Source: a virus. From it: a stretch of DNA of 35,773 bases. Below, in pieces: positions 1 through 9,184 of the stretch (the stretch's first letter is position 1; every line of letters starts with the position of its first letter). Below the pieces are notes generated by a model. It was not told where the DNA came from and did no database searches. It was given only the letters and a program-made list of their open reading frames with translations. A program made the position numbers and the translations under genes. The stretch covers positions 1-35,773 of the IMG/VR virus record IMGVR_UViG_3300044736_000032; one strand, 5' to 3'.

Positions 1-582
1 GGTCAGTACCACCGCCCCAGTACGACCGGCGACGGAGGTGACTCCTCCACCGCCGGTGGGCGTAGCCCACTGCAGTCCCAGTGTTTGGCTGGCGGCGGCG
101 GTGAGGACTTGCCCATCGGTGCCGACAGGTAGACGTGCTGCGACACCCGAACCGTTCGCTACGATCAGGTCGGCTTTCGTTGTCACCGTCGTTGCTGGTA
201 TCGCCAGCGTGTTCGCGACGCTGCCGAGTCCGACGTCACTGCTGGTTAAGGTCACGGCCCCAGTGCGGCCAGCCACGGAAGTGACCGCACCACCACCGGA
301 CGGCGTACTCCACAACAATCCCGACGTCTGCCCGGACGCCGCGGTGAGCACTTGCCCGTCGGTGCCGACTCCGAGGCGGACGATGACATTGTCGGCGGTG
401 CCGACGATCAGGTCACCTTTGGCGTCCACGAGGGTCTTAGGTGTGTAAGCACCCTCGGCGGTGGTTAGGCGTCCGTCGACGTTGACGATGCCGGCCTCGA
501 TCGTATTGAGCGCGATCCGGTTAATCGGCGTGCCGCCGATGGCGTCGTTCTGCCAGTTGGCTTGTGCCCGTGTGTACGTCAC
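1..582 (-). CDS. Minor tail / tail fibre protein, N-terminal part (runs off the window)
   Basis: The 194 visible codons start at GTG 582. An in-frame TAG lies five codons upstream and a G-rich Shine-Dalgarno (GTAGGGGG) precedes the start, so the start is well fixed. After a short N-terminus (TYTRAQANWQNDAIGGTPIN) come two tandem modules of about 70 residues. Each holds a 'KGDLIVGTADN'-type strand, 'LPVGTDGQVLTA' and 'GGVTSVAGRTGAV(T/V)LT'. Such modules are common in phage tail fibres and baseplate proteins, where they form beta-structured shafts. It lies directly downstream of the tape measure gene, the usual place for distal tail or minor tail genes. Receptor binding is inferred only; the C-terminal tip domain is outside the window. 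Confidence 0.8.
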   Translation of the reverse strand, partial: MTYTRAQANWQNDAIGGTPINRIALNTIEAGIVNVDGRLTTAEGAYTPKTLVDAKGDLIVGTADNVIVRLGVGTDGQVLTAASGQTSGLLWSTPSGGGAVTSVAGRTGAVTLTSSDVGLGSVANTLAIPATTVTTKADLIVANGSGVAARLPVGTDGQVLTAAASQTLGLQWATPTGGGGVTSVAGRTGAVVLT

Positions 583-637
583 CGACCGTGCCCCCTACGC
601 AGTTTTAGAAACAGGACAGGACGGTGAATCGGTGGTG

Positions 638-3600
638 TCAGCGGCGGACAAGAGCTCGGTTTTGTTTGTTCACGATCCGGGCCAGGACACCGCGGCCGTC
701 TTCGCTCATCCGGAACTCCGCCCCGGACAGCTCAGCGCTGACCGCTCGAGCAACGGCCTGGCCCAAAACTCCAGGTGGGGTCACGGTGCTATGAGCACCC
801 AAAGCGCGGTTCATCGCCGCTTCGATGGATCCCGTCAACGCCGTCAGATTCAGACCACTGCCCGACCCGGTCAACGCTGCAGTGCCGCGGACCACCGTTC
901 CGGCGAGTGGTTGCGTCGGTGTGCGTGCCATGACAGCGGCAGCGAAGGGTTGGGTGGTCTTACCCAACACGTCTTGTTGGTGGATCACTTCTTTGAGGAC
1001 CGTCGAGTACTGCTTAATCGTCACCACAGCTTCGGGTGCGATCACTTGCCGTGGCCGGTTCTCGACAGTGCCACCGTCAGCCATCGGCTTCGGCGCGCCC
1101 CGTGGGAGCACCACCCGGTCAATACCAACCGCGGTGGCGTCGAAGATCTGGTCGGTGCGGCGTGTTCGGTTCCACGGGATGTAGGACTCGTTGACCGAGG
1201 TGTGGTCGCCGATCAGCGTGGGTGTATTCGGAGAGACGATGTTCGCTACCCCTGAGTCCATGGCACGGAAACCACCAGCGGCCATGGGGGCTACGAGGTC
1301 TATCCCACCGGTCGCCCTGGGTCGGTTCGCCACCGCACCCACACCAGCTGCCAGTTGGAGGGTGATCTGCAACGCTTCGTTGTTACGGATGAAGTTGTTG
1401 ATCAGTTGTTGTGCTGGGTCCACATTCGCGATGATGTTCGCGACATAATTGCCTTGAGCGAGGTGCAGTGAGTTGATGTAATTCTGGGTGGCAGCGGTCG
1501 CTATGCCCGCGTTGTTCGTAAACGTCGTGTTACGGTTCGGAGGAATCGTCAGGACCGTGTCCACGTAATGCTGCGCTTGATCTTTAGTATAACCGATCTG
1601 TAACGCTTGGTTAAACAATGTTATTCGGTACTCATCCGCTTTCTTCGTAATATCAACCTGAGTAGCACCGTTTTTCAACATCGCACCGAGGTTGTCGTTA
1701 AGTGTCCCAGTTAACGTATTCAGGTTTTCGACGTTACGGCGTCCAGCGTCGGTGCTCGTATCTGTTGCCTTGCCGTGATCCTGAACACCCTTCGTCAAAG
1801 TAGCTAGTTCATCACCAACTCGAATCTCACCATTAAGATTCCCGAGGAGCAGGTCGCGATGTTCGGCGAGAATTTGGTCGTTGGATTTCAATCCGTCGGT
1901 GTTGATCTGTGTTTGGCGGCTGGCTTCGGCTGTTGCGTCAGCGAACCGTTTCTGCGCGTCGGTGGCTTGTTGCGAGTTCGGGCCGAACTCTTCAACTTTT
2001 CGGGAATAATCCGCTTGAGCTTGTGCCGCCTGTGTCTGTGCCCTCGTCAGCGGATCCATCGCCGCTAGCTGTTCCTGCGCTTTTTTAGTCACATCGGACA
2101 TGGACGGCGCTATGTCCCGAAGACTCTTCGACAACCAATCATTTCCATCGGTCAACCCAACAATGCTACCCGACAGCACTGACGCGATCCCGCTCATCGT
2201 CGTGGACGCCCACGACTGTTTCTGTATTTGCGTGGCAGCTTGCTCGGCAGCGGCGCCACCTTTAAGCATCGCTGTTGCTGCATTATCTGAACTAGTAATG
2301 AAATGGTCATACGCAAGTCCCACACCGACGAGGGCGACACCAACAATTGGCAGCGCGGCACCGAACTTACTCATCGCGCTACCAGCTGTTTCACCCGCCG
2401 TAGCGACTTTCTCACCGGCCGCTGCGGAACCTGTCACTCGTTCCGCGAAAACCCCAGCCGACAACCCAGCCGATTCTATCTTCGATGCCAGACTGGTGAA
2501 AACATCGCCCTTGAGTATTCCACCGATCGACACTCCAGTGAGTTTCGACAAAATAGCGAAAAGTGTTCCGAGGACCGCGACAGTTTGGATTACCGTTGGG
2601 TTGGCGCGAGCAAACATGCCGATCCAGTCGGCGAGGTGGCCGATGATCTCGATGACGACCCCGGAGATCGGGTGCACCGCGTTGATCAGGCTGATCGCGG
2701 CGGTGGCCAATTCACCCATGACCTTGACTAATTGGATCAGTTCGTCCCCGGCGTTGTGGAAGAACTGATCCAACTGCCCCGAATTGCGTAAACCCTGGAT
2801 CCACGCGTCGAAGCTGTGCGCGCCAGCTTCCGCGAGTTTCGCCAGCCGCTCCTCCAATGGTCCCGCGGAGGCCGCTATATTGCGGAACGCGTCAGCGGTG
2901 GCCAAGCCCGCGTTGCCGAAGTCGCCGAGGACCCGGTTGTTGCGGCTCATGATGGTCGCGAAGTCCGCGCGCCACGGCCCGGAGGTGACCATCTCCGAGC
3001 CCTTGACCGCGAGGTGCCCGATGACCGTCGCGGTCCCCGCCAAGCCAGCGGACACCAGTGGTGCGATGGTCCCGACGTTGACCAGGGCTTGTTGCATCAA
3101 CGGCAGGCCAGCGGCTTGGACGTTGTCCCGGATGGAGTGCAGTTCCGGGGTCAGGGTGTCGTGGATGAAGTGCGCGAACACCTGTCCTGCGGGGGACAGT
3201 TGGTCCATCGCCGCTTTCAGCGTGTCGACGGCCCCGGCGCCGACCTGTGCGGCTTGGACGATCGCGCCTTGCAGGGTGCGTTGCGCTGCAACCTGCGCCT
3301 GGTTGGCTTTGGCGATGCTTTCCAGGCCAGCGCGTTGGGCTTCGACTTGCGCGGTTTGCGCGACCCCCAGTGCCTCGTTCGCGGTGGCGACTTGCTGTTG
3401 GGCTTTGGCCACCGACTCCGCGCCGGCACGCTGGGTTTCGATCACCGCAGCGGATGCGACATCCAGTGCCTGCTGGGCGTTACCCGTCGCTTGAGTCGCA
3501 GCCGTCACGCCCTGCTGGGCTGTGATGACCTGCCGGTTCCCGTCAACCCCGCGGGCGGTCGCGTCCTGTTGGTCCTGGGCGAGTTGCTTGTTGTGAACCT

Positions 3601-6600
3601 GCAGGTCCTCCAGCTGTTGAAGGGACTGCTGATAAGCCAACTTCGCTTGGTCGCGTTGCAGTTGCGTACCTTGTGTGCTCGTTTGGAGCGTGTCGAGCAC
3701 TTTCTGCGCGGCGGCCAGCTCGGCGGCGGACCCGGTGGCTTTCGCCCGGGCATAAGCGTCCTGTGCTTGTTGCAGCGACTTCTGGTTGTTCAAACCCAAA
3801 CCCAGTGTGGTGTTCAAAGTCAGTTGGGCTTGTTGAACGTTGAGGACAGCGCCCTGCTCCGCGAGGGCCGCATCTTTCATTTGCAGGTTGAGGTCTTCGA
3901 GTTGCCGCTGCGCCGCTTTCCGGGCGTCGGTGAGGGCTTGTTGCGCGTTGAGCTCGGACTGCTGAGCGGTCTGCAAAGTCTGTTCCGCGCTGGCCTGCGC
4001 GCGAAGCGAATTTTGGTAGCTCAATCCGGCGGATCGTTCCGCGTCAACCTCAGCGGTAATCGCGTCAGTGACGGACCGTTTCGAGTCTTTCACGGCCCGG
4101 TCGGCGTTAGTGTTCGCGAGCGCCGCGGCGCGGGTAGCGTCGGTGACCCCGACGATCGCGGCTTTCACCCCGTCCTCAGCAGACACCACGGAGTTCGCGG
4201 CGGACACCTGCTGTGCCGCCAGAGAAGACGCTTGGGCGGACTTCTGGGTGTCTGCGGTCTGCAGGGCGGATGCACCGGTACCGATCCCGGAGAACAGGGT
4301 CTTCACCCCAAAACCGGTCTGCAGAAGCCCAGTCGTGCCAGCCGCTGCGACCCCACCGAGCGCCAGGAGCGCCGGCCCCGCGGCGGTAGCTGCAATAAGG
4401 ATCGCGGCACCTAGCTGTTGCCACCGGTTGACCAAGGCAGTATTCAGCCCAAGGTTCGCGTTGGCCGCTTTCCCCTTGTTTCCCACCTCATCAGCGGCTT
4501 TGCCGAGATCCAGCAACGCGGCGCGGGCGGCACCGGTGTCTGCCTTAGCTTGAAGGTTCGGGTTCTTCGCACCCAGCCTCTCAAGTTCAGCGGCCAGTTC
4601 TTTGACGCGAGGCAACGCGTCAGCCGTGGAGATCCCAACACCGATTTTCTTGTCAGCCATCGACACGAGTTCGTCCCGGATTTCCCGGATCCGCTTCTCT
4701 GTGTCTGTCGAATTATCTTTGAGTTCGATGTCCGGCAGCGACTTGATCGCTTTTTCGAGACTTGTTTGCAGTTTCCGAGCGAACTGCCCTACATTAGCGT
4801 CAGCTTTCTCAGTTGAAACGTCCAGTTCGGCGGTGAGCTTCTTGTGCGCCAACGCATCAAGGTCGGCTGCGGCACGAGCGGTGTTTGCTTTCGCTTCAAC
4901 ACTCAACGGTTGTGTACTAAACAACGTCAACTCAGCGGACAACTCCGAGAGTTGCTGATGAACCGCTGATGCGTCAACATCCAGCCCAATGCGTTGACGG
5001 GACAACGCCAACAACTCGGCGCGGATCGCGGCGATCCGCTGGTCCACATCCGTGGACGTCGCGGTCACGTCAATCGCAGGTAGTGACTTGACCGCAGCGG
5101 TCACCTTCGCTTGCAGGCTCGCGGCGAACGCACCAACCTCAGTATCGGCTTTGCCGGTATCCGCTTCGATCGGGACCCGCAGACCCGTTTCGGCGTCCAC
5201 TTTTCGCCGGAACCCGTCGAGGTCGGTTGCGGCTTTGGCGGTGTCCGCAACGATCGGTATCCGACCGGACTTCGAGCTCAGCTCATCAAGGTCTTTCGCG
5301 AGCTCATGTATTTGTGTGAACGCTTCGTCGGCGGTGAGTCCGATGCCGACTTTTTTGTCCGCGAGCGTTTGCAGTTCAGCGCGGATCCCCACGATGCGCT
5401 GGTCCACGATGGACGAGTCGGCGTGTAAATCAATGGCCGGCAGTGACTTGATGGCCGCTTCGACACGGGCTTGCAGATCGCGAGCGAACGCGCCGACTTT
5501 CTCACTAGCGGTGCTGGTGTTCGCGTCAAGATCCACGACCCGACGACCCGTGTCGGTGTCTAGTTTCCGTTTCAACCCATCAAGATCGGTCGCGGCTTTC
5601 GCTGTGTTCGCGACCACCGGGATGTCAACGGACTTCTGACTCAACCCGTCCAACTCAGCAGCTAATGCTTTGATGCGGGTGAACGCGTCAACATCACCGA
5701 CACCGACACCGACATGCGCGTCACCCAGTGACGCGAGCTCCGCGCGGATCGCGGCGATCCGCTGGTCCACATCCGTGGACGTCGCCGTGATCTCCACCGC
5801 CGGCAAGGAACGGACAGCGGCTTCGATACGGGACTGCAAGTCGCGGGCGAACGACCCGATCCGGGCATCAGCGGCTCGGGTGTCCACATCCACCTGAGCG
5901 ACGACACGACGGCCGGTGAACTCGTCCAGTTTCCGTTGGATGCTGTCCAAGGACGTCGCGGCCCGCGCGGTGTCCGCCGCGGCCTGCACCGTCGGGGACT
6001 TCACCCCAAGGTCGTCGAGTTCTTTCGCCAACGCCCGGATCTGAACGAACGCCGCGTCAGCGGTGAGACCGACGCCGACTTTCTTGTCGCTGATCTGTGA
6101 CAGCTCGACCCGGATCGCTGCGATCCGGGTTTCCATGTCGGTGGCGTCGGCTTTCAGGTCAACGTTCGGGAGTGCTTTGACAGCGGCTTCGACGCGGGCT
6201 TGCAGGTCACGGGCGAACGCGCCGACGTTGTCCTGCGCTCGCCTCGTCGCAACATCCAGGTCGACGGTGACCCGGCGGCCGTCCAGCTCGTTGATGGGAC
6301 GTTTGATCCCATCGAGTGCGGTGGCTGCTCTCGTCGCATCCGCTGTGACCTGCACGGTCGGTGCTTTGGTGCTCAGGGTGTCCAGTTCGCTCGCGAGGGC
6401 CCGCACCTGCGCCTGCGCCTGGCCAGCGTCGACATCGAGGCCGATCTTCTTGTCGGCCAGTCCTGCGAGTTCTGTGCGGATCACCGCGATACGGCGCTCA
6501 ACATCAGTCGCGCCTGCCCGCAACTCCACCGCGGGGAGCGCCTTCACGGCCACTTCCACCCGCGCCTGCAGGTCACGGGCGAACGCACCGACCTGCTCGG

Positions 6601-7096
6601 TGGCGGTCCGGGAGTTCACATCCAAACCGACCGTGAGCTGCTTACCGCTCAAACCGTCCAGTTTCGCGGCAGCCTCAGCGGTGTCCGCACGGACCTGAAC
6701 GTTCGGGTGCTCAGCCCCGAGCCGCTTCAACTCATCCGACAACTCCCGGACACGAGCATCCGCCTCGGTCGAATCGACCCCGATACCGACACGTTTGCTG
6801 CTGATATCAGCGAGTTCCGCGCGGATCGCGGCGATCCGCGCCTCAGGTTCAGACGCGTCAGCTTTCAGGTCAATACCGGGCAACGCCTTGACCGCTGCCT
6901 CGATGCGGGTCTGCAACTCCCGGGCGAATGCCCCGATCTTCTCTGTTGCCTTCTTCGTGTCGATATCGACACTCGGCGACACGTCCTTCTTACCCAACGT
7001 GTCTAGCTGCGCAGACAGTTCCCCTAGGATCCGCTTTAACGCATCAACACCCTCCGTGGTAAAGAACACATTCATACCCATCGAGCGGTCCGCCAT
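638..7096 (-). CDS. Tape measure protein with seven N-terminal repeats
   Basis: This 2152-residue protein is the tail tape measure: it fixes tail length and passes through the tail tube at DNA entry. It starts at ATG 7096 after GGGAGG. Residues about 40-880 hold seven copies of a 115-122 residue repeat, each containing 'GAFAR-LQ', 'AAVKALP', 'RIAAIRAEL' and 'DLDGL'-like segments, with strong heptad character. A hydrophobic stretch follows at about 885-925, then an Ala/Gln-rich coiled coil to about 1290. Further hydrophobic segments lie near 1480-1520 and 1575-1595, and the C-terminus is Gly/Pro-rich. Size, coiled coil, membrane-like segments and position after the tail assembly genes all agree. 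It is long for the family; see findings. Confidence 0.95.
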   Translation of the reverse strand: MADRSMGMNVFFTTEGVDALKRILGELSAQLDTLGKKDVSPSVDIDTKKATEKIGAFARELQTRIEAAVKALPGIDLKADASEPEARIAAIRAELADISSKRVGIGVDSTEADARVRELSDELKRLGAEHPNVQVRADTAEAAAKLDGLSGKQLTVGLDVNSRTATEQVGAFARDLQARVEVAVKALPAVELRAGATDVERRIAVIRTELAGLADKKIGLDVDAGQAQAQVRALASELDTLSTKAPTVQVTADATRAATALDGIKRPINELDGRRVTVDLDVATRRAQDNVGAFARDLQARVEAAVKALPNVDLKADATDMETRIAAIRVELSQISDKKVGVGLTADAAFVQIRALAKELDDLGVKSPTVQAAADTARAATSLDSIQRKLDEFTGRRVVAQVDVDTRAADARIGSFARDLQSRIEAAVRSLPAVEITATSTDVDQRIAAIRAELASLGDAHVGVGVGDVDAFTRIKALAAELDGLSQKSVDIPVVANTAKAATDLDGLKRKLDTDTGRRVVDLDANTSTASEKVGAFARDLQARVEAAIKSLPAIDLHADSSIVDQRIVGIRAELQTLADKKVGIGLTADEAFTQIHELAKDLDELSSKSGRIPIVADTAKAATDLDGFRRKVDAETGLRVPIEADTGKADTEVGAFAASLQAKVTAAVKSLPAIDVTATSTDVDQRIAAIRAELLALSRQRIGLDVDASAVHQQLSELSAELTLFSTQPLSVEAKANTARAAADLDALAHKKLTAELDVSTEKADANVGQFARKLQTSLEKAIKSLPDIELKDNSTDTEKRIREIRDELVSMADKKIGVGISTADALPRVKELAAELERLGAKNPNLQAKADTGAARAALLDLGKAADEVGNKGKAANANLGLNTALVNRWQQLGAAILIAATAAGPALLALGGVAAAGTTGLLQTGFGVKTLFSGIGTGASALQTADTQKSAQASSLAAQQVSAANSVVSAEDGVKAAIVGVTDATRAAALANTNADRAVKDSKRSVTDAITAEVDAERSAGLSYQNSLRAQASAEQTLQTAQQSELNAQQALTDARKAAQRQLEDLNLQMKDAALAEQGAVLNVQQAQLTLNTTLGLGLNNQKSLQQAQDAYARAKATGSAAELAAAQKVLDTLQTSTQGTQLQRDQAKLAYQQSLQQLEDLQVHNKQLAQDQQDATARGVDGNRQVITAQQGVTAATQATGNAQQALDVASAAVIETQRAGAESVAKAQQQVATANEALGVAQTAQVEAQRAGLESIAKANQAQVAAQRTLQGAIVQAAQVGAGAVDTLKAAMDQLSPAGQVFAHFIHDTLTPELHSIRDNVQAAGLPLMQQALVNVGTIAPLVSAGLAGTATVIGHLAVKGSEMVTSGPWRADFATIMSRNNRVLGDFGNAGLATADAFRNIAASAGPLEERLAKLAEAGAHSFDAWIQGLRNSGQLDQFFHNAGDELIQLVKVMGELATAAISLINAVHPISGVVIEIIGHLADWIGMFARANPTVIQTVAVLGTLFAILSKLTGVSIGGILKGDVFTSLASKIESAGLSAGVFAERVTGSAAAGEKVATAGETAGSAMSKFGAALPIVGVALVGVGLAYDHFITSSDNAATAMLKGGAAAEQAATQIQKQSWASTTMSGIASVLSGSIVGLTDGNDWLSKSLRDIAPSMSDVTKKAQEQLAAMDPLTRAQTQAAQAQADYSRKVEEFGPNSQQATDAQKRFADATAEASRQTQINTDGLKSNDQILAEHRDLLLGNLNGEIRVGDELATLTKGVQDHGKATDTSTDAGRRNVENLNTLTGTLNDNLGAMLKNGATQVDITKKADEYRITLFNQALQIGYTKDQAQHYVDTVLTIPPNRNTTFTNNAGIATAATQNYINSLHLAQGNYVANIIANVDPAQQLINNFIRNNEALQITLQLAAGVGAVANRPRATGGIDLVAPMAAGGFRAMDSGVANIVSPNTPTLIGDHTSVNESYIPWNRTRRTDQIFDATAVGIDRVVLPRGAPKPMADGGTVENRPRQVIAPEAVVTIKQYSTVLKEVIHQQDVLGKTTQPFAAAVMARTPTQPLAGTVVRGTAALTGSGSGLNLTALTGSIEAAMNRALGAHSTVTPPGVLGQAVARAVSAELSGAEFRMSEDGRGVLARIVNKQNRALVRR
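4486..6976 (-). repeat. Seven tandem coding repeats of about 350 bp in the tape measure gene
   Basis: The N-terminal third of the tape measure gene is a tandem array of seven diverged units of about 345-366 bp, recognised by repeated GAFARDLQARVEAAVKALP-type peptides. Copies have drifted at many positions but keep phase and length, which points to old duplication with selection on the protein. Confidence 0.85.
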
Positions 7097-7114
7097 AGCG
7101 CACCTCCCGATCGG

Positions 7115-7921
7115 TCAACGCCAAGTTGGATCCCGGTGAGCTGATGGTTGCCGCAAATACTCAACAGCTTTAACTAGAATGTCAGGGTTGTCGCGGAAAA
7201 ACCCCAATCCTCTATTGCAACTAACGCATAACAGACCACGAACATCCTTAGTTTCGTGGTCGTGATCTACTGCTAATCTCGGTTTATCAATTGACCTGTC
7301 AGGTTCATCACATATAGCACATACACCACCTTGAACCGCAAGCAAGCCTTCGTATTGCTCAGGAGTAATCCCAAAACGTTTCAAGGCACGCTGACGCTCA
7401 AGATATAACATACGCTCATATTTAACCGGATCAGCTCGCCGATGCTGCCGCTGATATGCTTTAGAACATTCCCGGCACCAAGGTGTCCGCGCGTCTCTAG
7501 TAAACGGATGGCCATAAAATTCGGTCTTGTGTTTCTCAACACCACACTTAACACACAGTTTAGTTCCAGATGGCCGTCGCGCTAATCGCTCAGCTGTCCG
7601 GACTTGTACCCACAATGACGCAAATCTATCCCTCTGACGTTCTAAGTCAGCTCCGCAGACTTTACAGTACGATTGATGGCCGTCTCTGTTTCCCCGTGCC
7701 TTAGAGTATTCTGCCCATAGTCTGTAAGTCTCACAACGTGGACACGTTTTACCGTTAAGGTCACGATAAGCATCTGGCCTATGATGTAATACACTACCAT
7801 TGCGTTCACGTACACACGCTTTACAATACGTAACAAAACCGTCTTTAGCGTGCCTATCTCTGCTAAAGTTAACAAGAGACAGATGATGCTTACAGCGGGA
7901 GCATCGTTTAGTCTGGTCCAT
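7115..7921 (-). CDS. Endonuclease VII-type (HNH) nuclease with N-terminal zinc fingers
   Basis: The 268-residue protein has the recombination endonuclease VII core at its C-terminus: 'RFGITPEQYEGLL' (182-194), CxxC at 201/204, DHDH at 219-222, CxxC at 232/235 followed by Asn236. In the family these bind a structural zinc and form the beta-beta-alpha-Me active site that cuts branched or nicked DNA. Three further pairs of CxxC (7/10 with 33/36, 60/63 with 86/89, 123/126 with 149/152) form zinc-finger repeats and may give site preference. I chose ATG 7921 because AGGAGA lies 7 nt upstream; an ATG at 8005 overlapping the previous stop is possible. It sits between a chaperone-like gene and the tape measure, so it may be a free-standing homing-type nuclease rather than a packaging enzyme. 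Confidence 0.85.
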   Translation of the reverse strand: MDQTKRCSRCKHHLSLVNFSRDRHAKDGFVTYCKACVRERNGSVLHHRPDAYRDLNGKTCPRCETYRLWAEYSKARGNRDGHQSYCKVCGADLERQRDRFASLWVQVRTAERLARRPSGTKLCVKCGVEKHKTEFYGHPFTRDARTPWCRECSKAYQRQHRRADPVKYERMLYLERQRALKRFGITPEQYEGLLAVQGGVCAICDEPDRSIDKPRLAVDHDHETKDVRGLLCVSCNRGLGFFRDNPDILVKAVEYLRQPSAHRDPTWR

Positions 7922-8001
7922 GGTCAGGTCTCCTGGTGAAGTCAGGTTGGTCTGGCAAGTCCCGGCGCGGGTGCTACCAACACCCAGCCGGGGCGTCCTC
8001 A

Positions 8002-8460
8002 TCATACCTCAGGCATGTCCGCTTTCTCCTGCGTTGTCGCATCCAGATCCGGAAGCTCCACTACCTGCGCCGCAGGGTTCGACCCAGACACCACAGCAGC
8101 CCTCATCTCCGCCTCAACTTCGGCGGAGGACTTCAGCGACAACCAGTCCACCTGCCCTGGGAGCAGCTTCGCCATCAGTTCCCGGTCGCCTTCGTCGAAC
8201 TGCAACCCGGCAACCAAATCCTGTGCCCCAGTAGCGTCGATCTGCGCCCAGTCCACAGTTTCACCAGCACGGGCACGGAACAGAAACACTAACCCCGCAA
8301 AGATGTCTGGATCTTCCCGCTGAATGGTCGCAAGCCCCATCCGCCAATCAGCAATGGTCATACCGGTTTGGCGTTTGATCACACGGGCCTCACCGATCGA
8401 CAACCGATAGAGTTCGATCATCTCCTGATGGTAAGTCATTTCACCGAGTTCAAGGATCAC
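8002..8460 (-). CDS. Tail assembly chaperone-like protein
   Basis: This 152-residue acidic protein starts at GTG 8460 (AAGGAG 8 nt upstream, GTGA overlap with the previous stop). Its N-terminal half ('YRLSIGEARVIKRQTGMT', 'FAGLVFLFRARAGETVDWA') resembles the small tail chaperones that contain an 'EAR-IEKQTG' helix and a 'VWLA-KR-G--V-W' segment. The C-terminal 40 residues are disordered and acidic. Its place just before the tape measure module fits a chaperone that coats the tape measure during assembly. I found no canonical slippery heptamer here, unlike the gene at 9489-9947. The family match is from recalled motifs only. Confidence 0.55.
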   Translation of the reverse strand: MILELGEMTYHQEMIELYRLSIGEARVIKRQTGMTIADWRMGLATIQREDPDIFAGLVFLFRARAGETVDWAQIDATGAQDLVAGLQFDEGDRELMAKLLPGQVDWLSLKSSAEVEAEMRAAVVSGSNPAAQVVELPDLDATTQEKADMPEV

Positions 8461-8993
8461 CCGAAGAACTCCTTTACTGCTTCGTCAACCGCATCAACAA
8501 CAGCCTTCTGAAACGCTGGTTTTCGCTTTTGGATCGTTCCGAAAAAGTACGGTGACCCTTTTTGCTGGACAACTCTCCTCGGTGGCGCAGTCCCGATAGG
8601 ACCAGGCCAGAAAACTGGGTGTCGCCAACGCTCCCACCGCCTACCGAGACTTGCGTCTAAGTATCGGGGCAACGTCACCCCGTAGCCGTTGGGGTCAACA
8701 CGGTTCGCGCTAACCTTGAACCGCATCCCGTTCTTCGTTTGCGACAGCATCGTTGCTGCAGCAACCCGAGCCCGCAGATGGGTTGACCCTTTCGGTCGGC
8801 CTTGGCCATCACGGCTGCTGGTGATACGTACCGCCATCGCTGCTGCACGGATCTCAGCAACGACCGGTTGGCCGGCCCTGCCGATGTTGCGACGCAGTTT
8901 CTGGTTGAGGTCAACGCGGCCAGCCGTTTTGAACCGTGCGGTAATGTTCCGCATCTCAGGGGCACCGCGCACCGTCGCTCTGACCCTTGCCAT
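8457..8993 (-). CDS. HK97 gp10-like tail completion / head-tail joining protein
   Basis: A basic 178-residue protein. The N-terminal helix (LNQKLRRNIGRAGQPVVAEI) and the C-terminal block ('YLDASLGRRWERWRHPVFW', 'GSPYFFGTIQKRKPAFQKAV', ending in an amphipathic helix) match the pattern of HK97-gp10-type proteins of actinophages, which act at the head-tail interface or in tail completion. Its ATG overlaps the stop of the 63-residue gene upstream (TGATG) and its stop overlaps the next GTG, so it is translationally coupled within the tail assembly operon. Its position after, rather than before, the major tail gene is less common. Confidence 0.65.
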   Translation of the reverse strand: MARVRATVRGAPEMRNITARFKTAGRVDLNQKLRRNIGRAGQPVVAEIRAAAMAVRITSSRDGQGRPKGSTHLRARVAAATMLSQTKNGMRFKVSANRVDPNGYGVTLPRYLDASLGRRWERWRHPVFWPGPIGTAPPRRVVQQKGSPYFFGTIQKRKPAFQKAVVDAVDEAVKEFFG

Positions 8994-9184
8994 CAGCGCG
9001 GAGCCGCGTTCCTGACGAGCACAACACGTGTGACGTCGTCTAGGTCAGGGTTGCGGGCCAAGTATTGAGCGTACGCAACACACCCAGCGCAGATGTAGAT
9101 CTGACCCGCTTGGCTCGGGTCCCATTCGTCGCGAATAGTGCCACATTTCGAGCAGCGGTCAACGATGCTCACGAGAACAGCCAT
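8993..9184 (-). CDS. Small zinc-ribbon protein, paralogue of the chaperone frameshift domain
   Basis: A 63-residue protein with a four-cysteine zinc site (C11, C14, C32, C35) in the arrangement 'CSKCGT-R-EWDP ... YICAGC'. The same layout ('CGKCGT-PEEWDP ... RTCAGC') occurs in the frameshifted C-terminal domain encoded immediately upstream, so it is probably a duplicated copy of that domain. Start ATG 9184 overlaps the upstream stop (TGATG) and its own stop overlaps the next ATG. Function unknown; a role in tail assembly is inferred from position and paralogy. Confidence 0.6.
   Translation of the reverse strand: MAVLVSIVDRCSKCGTIRDEWDPSQAGQIYICAGCVAYAQYLARNPDLDDVTRVVLVRNAAPR

Noticed and set aside
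2816-4414. Long plus-strand frame of 532 codons opposite the tape measure gene
   Set aside because: It is a mirror of the GC-biased tape measure codons, lacks a ribosome site, and its product is low-complexity.
8002-8060. Second -1 frameshift in the 152-residue chaperone-like gene
   Set aside because: No X XXY YYZ heptamer was found near its end, and the -1 frame closes after about 17 codons.
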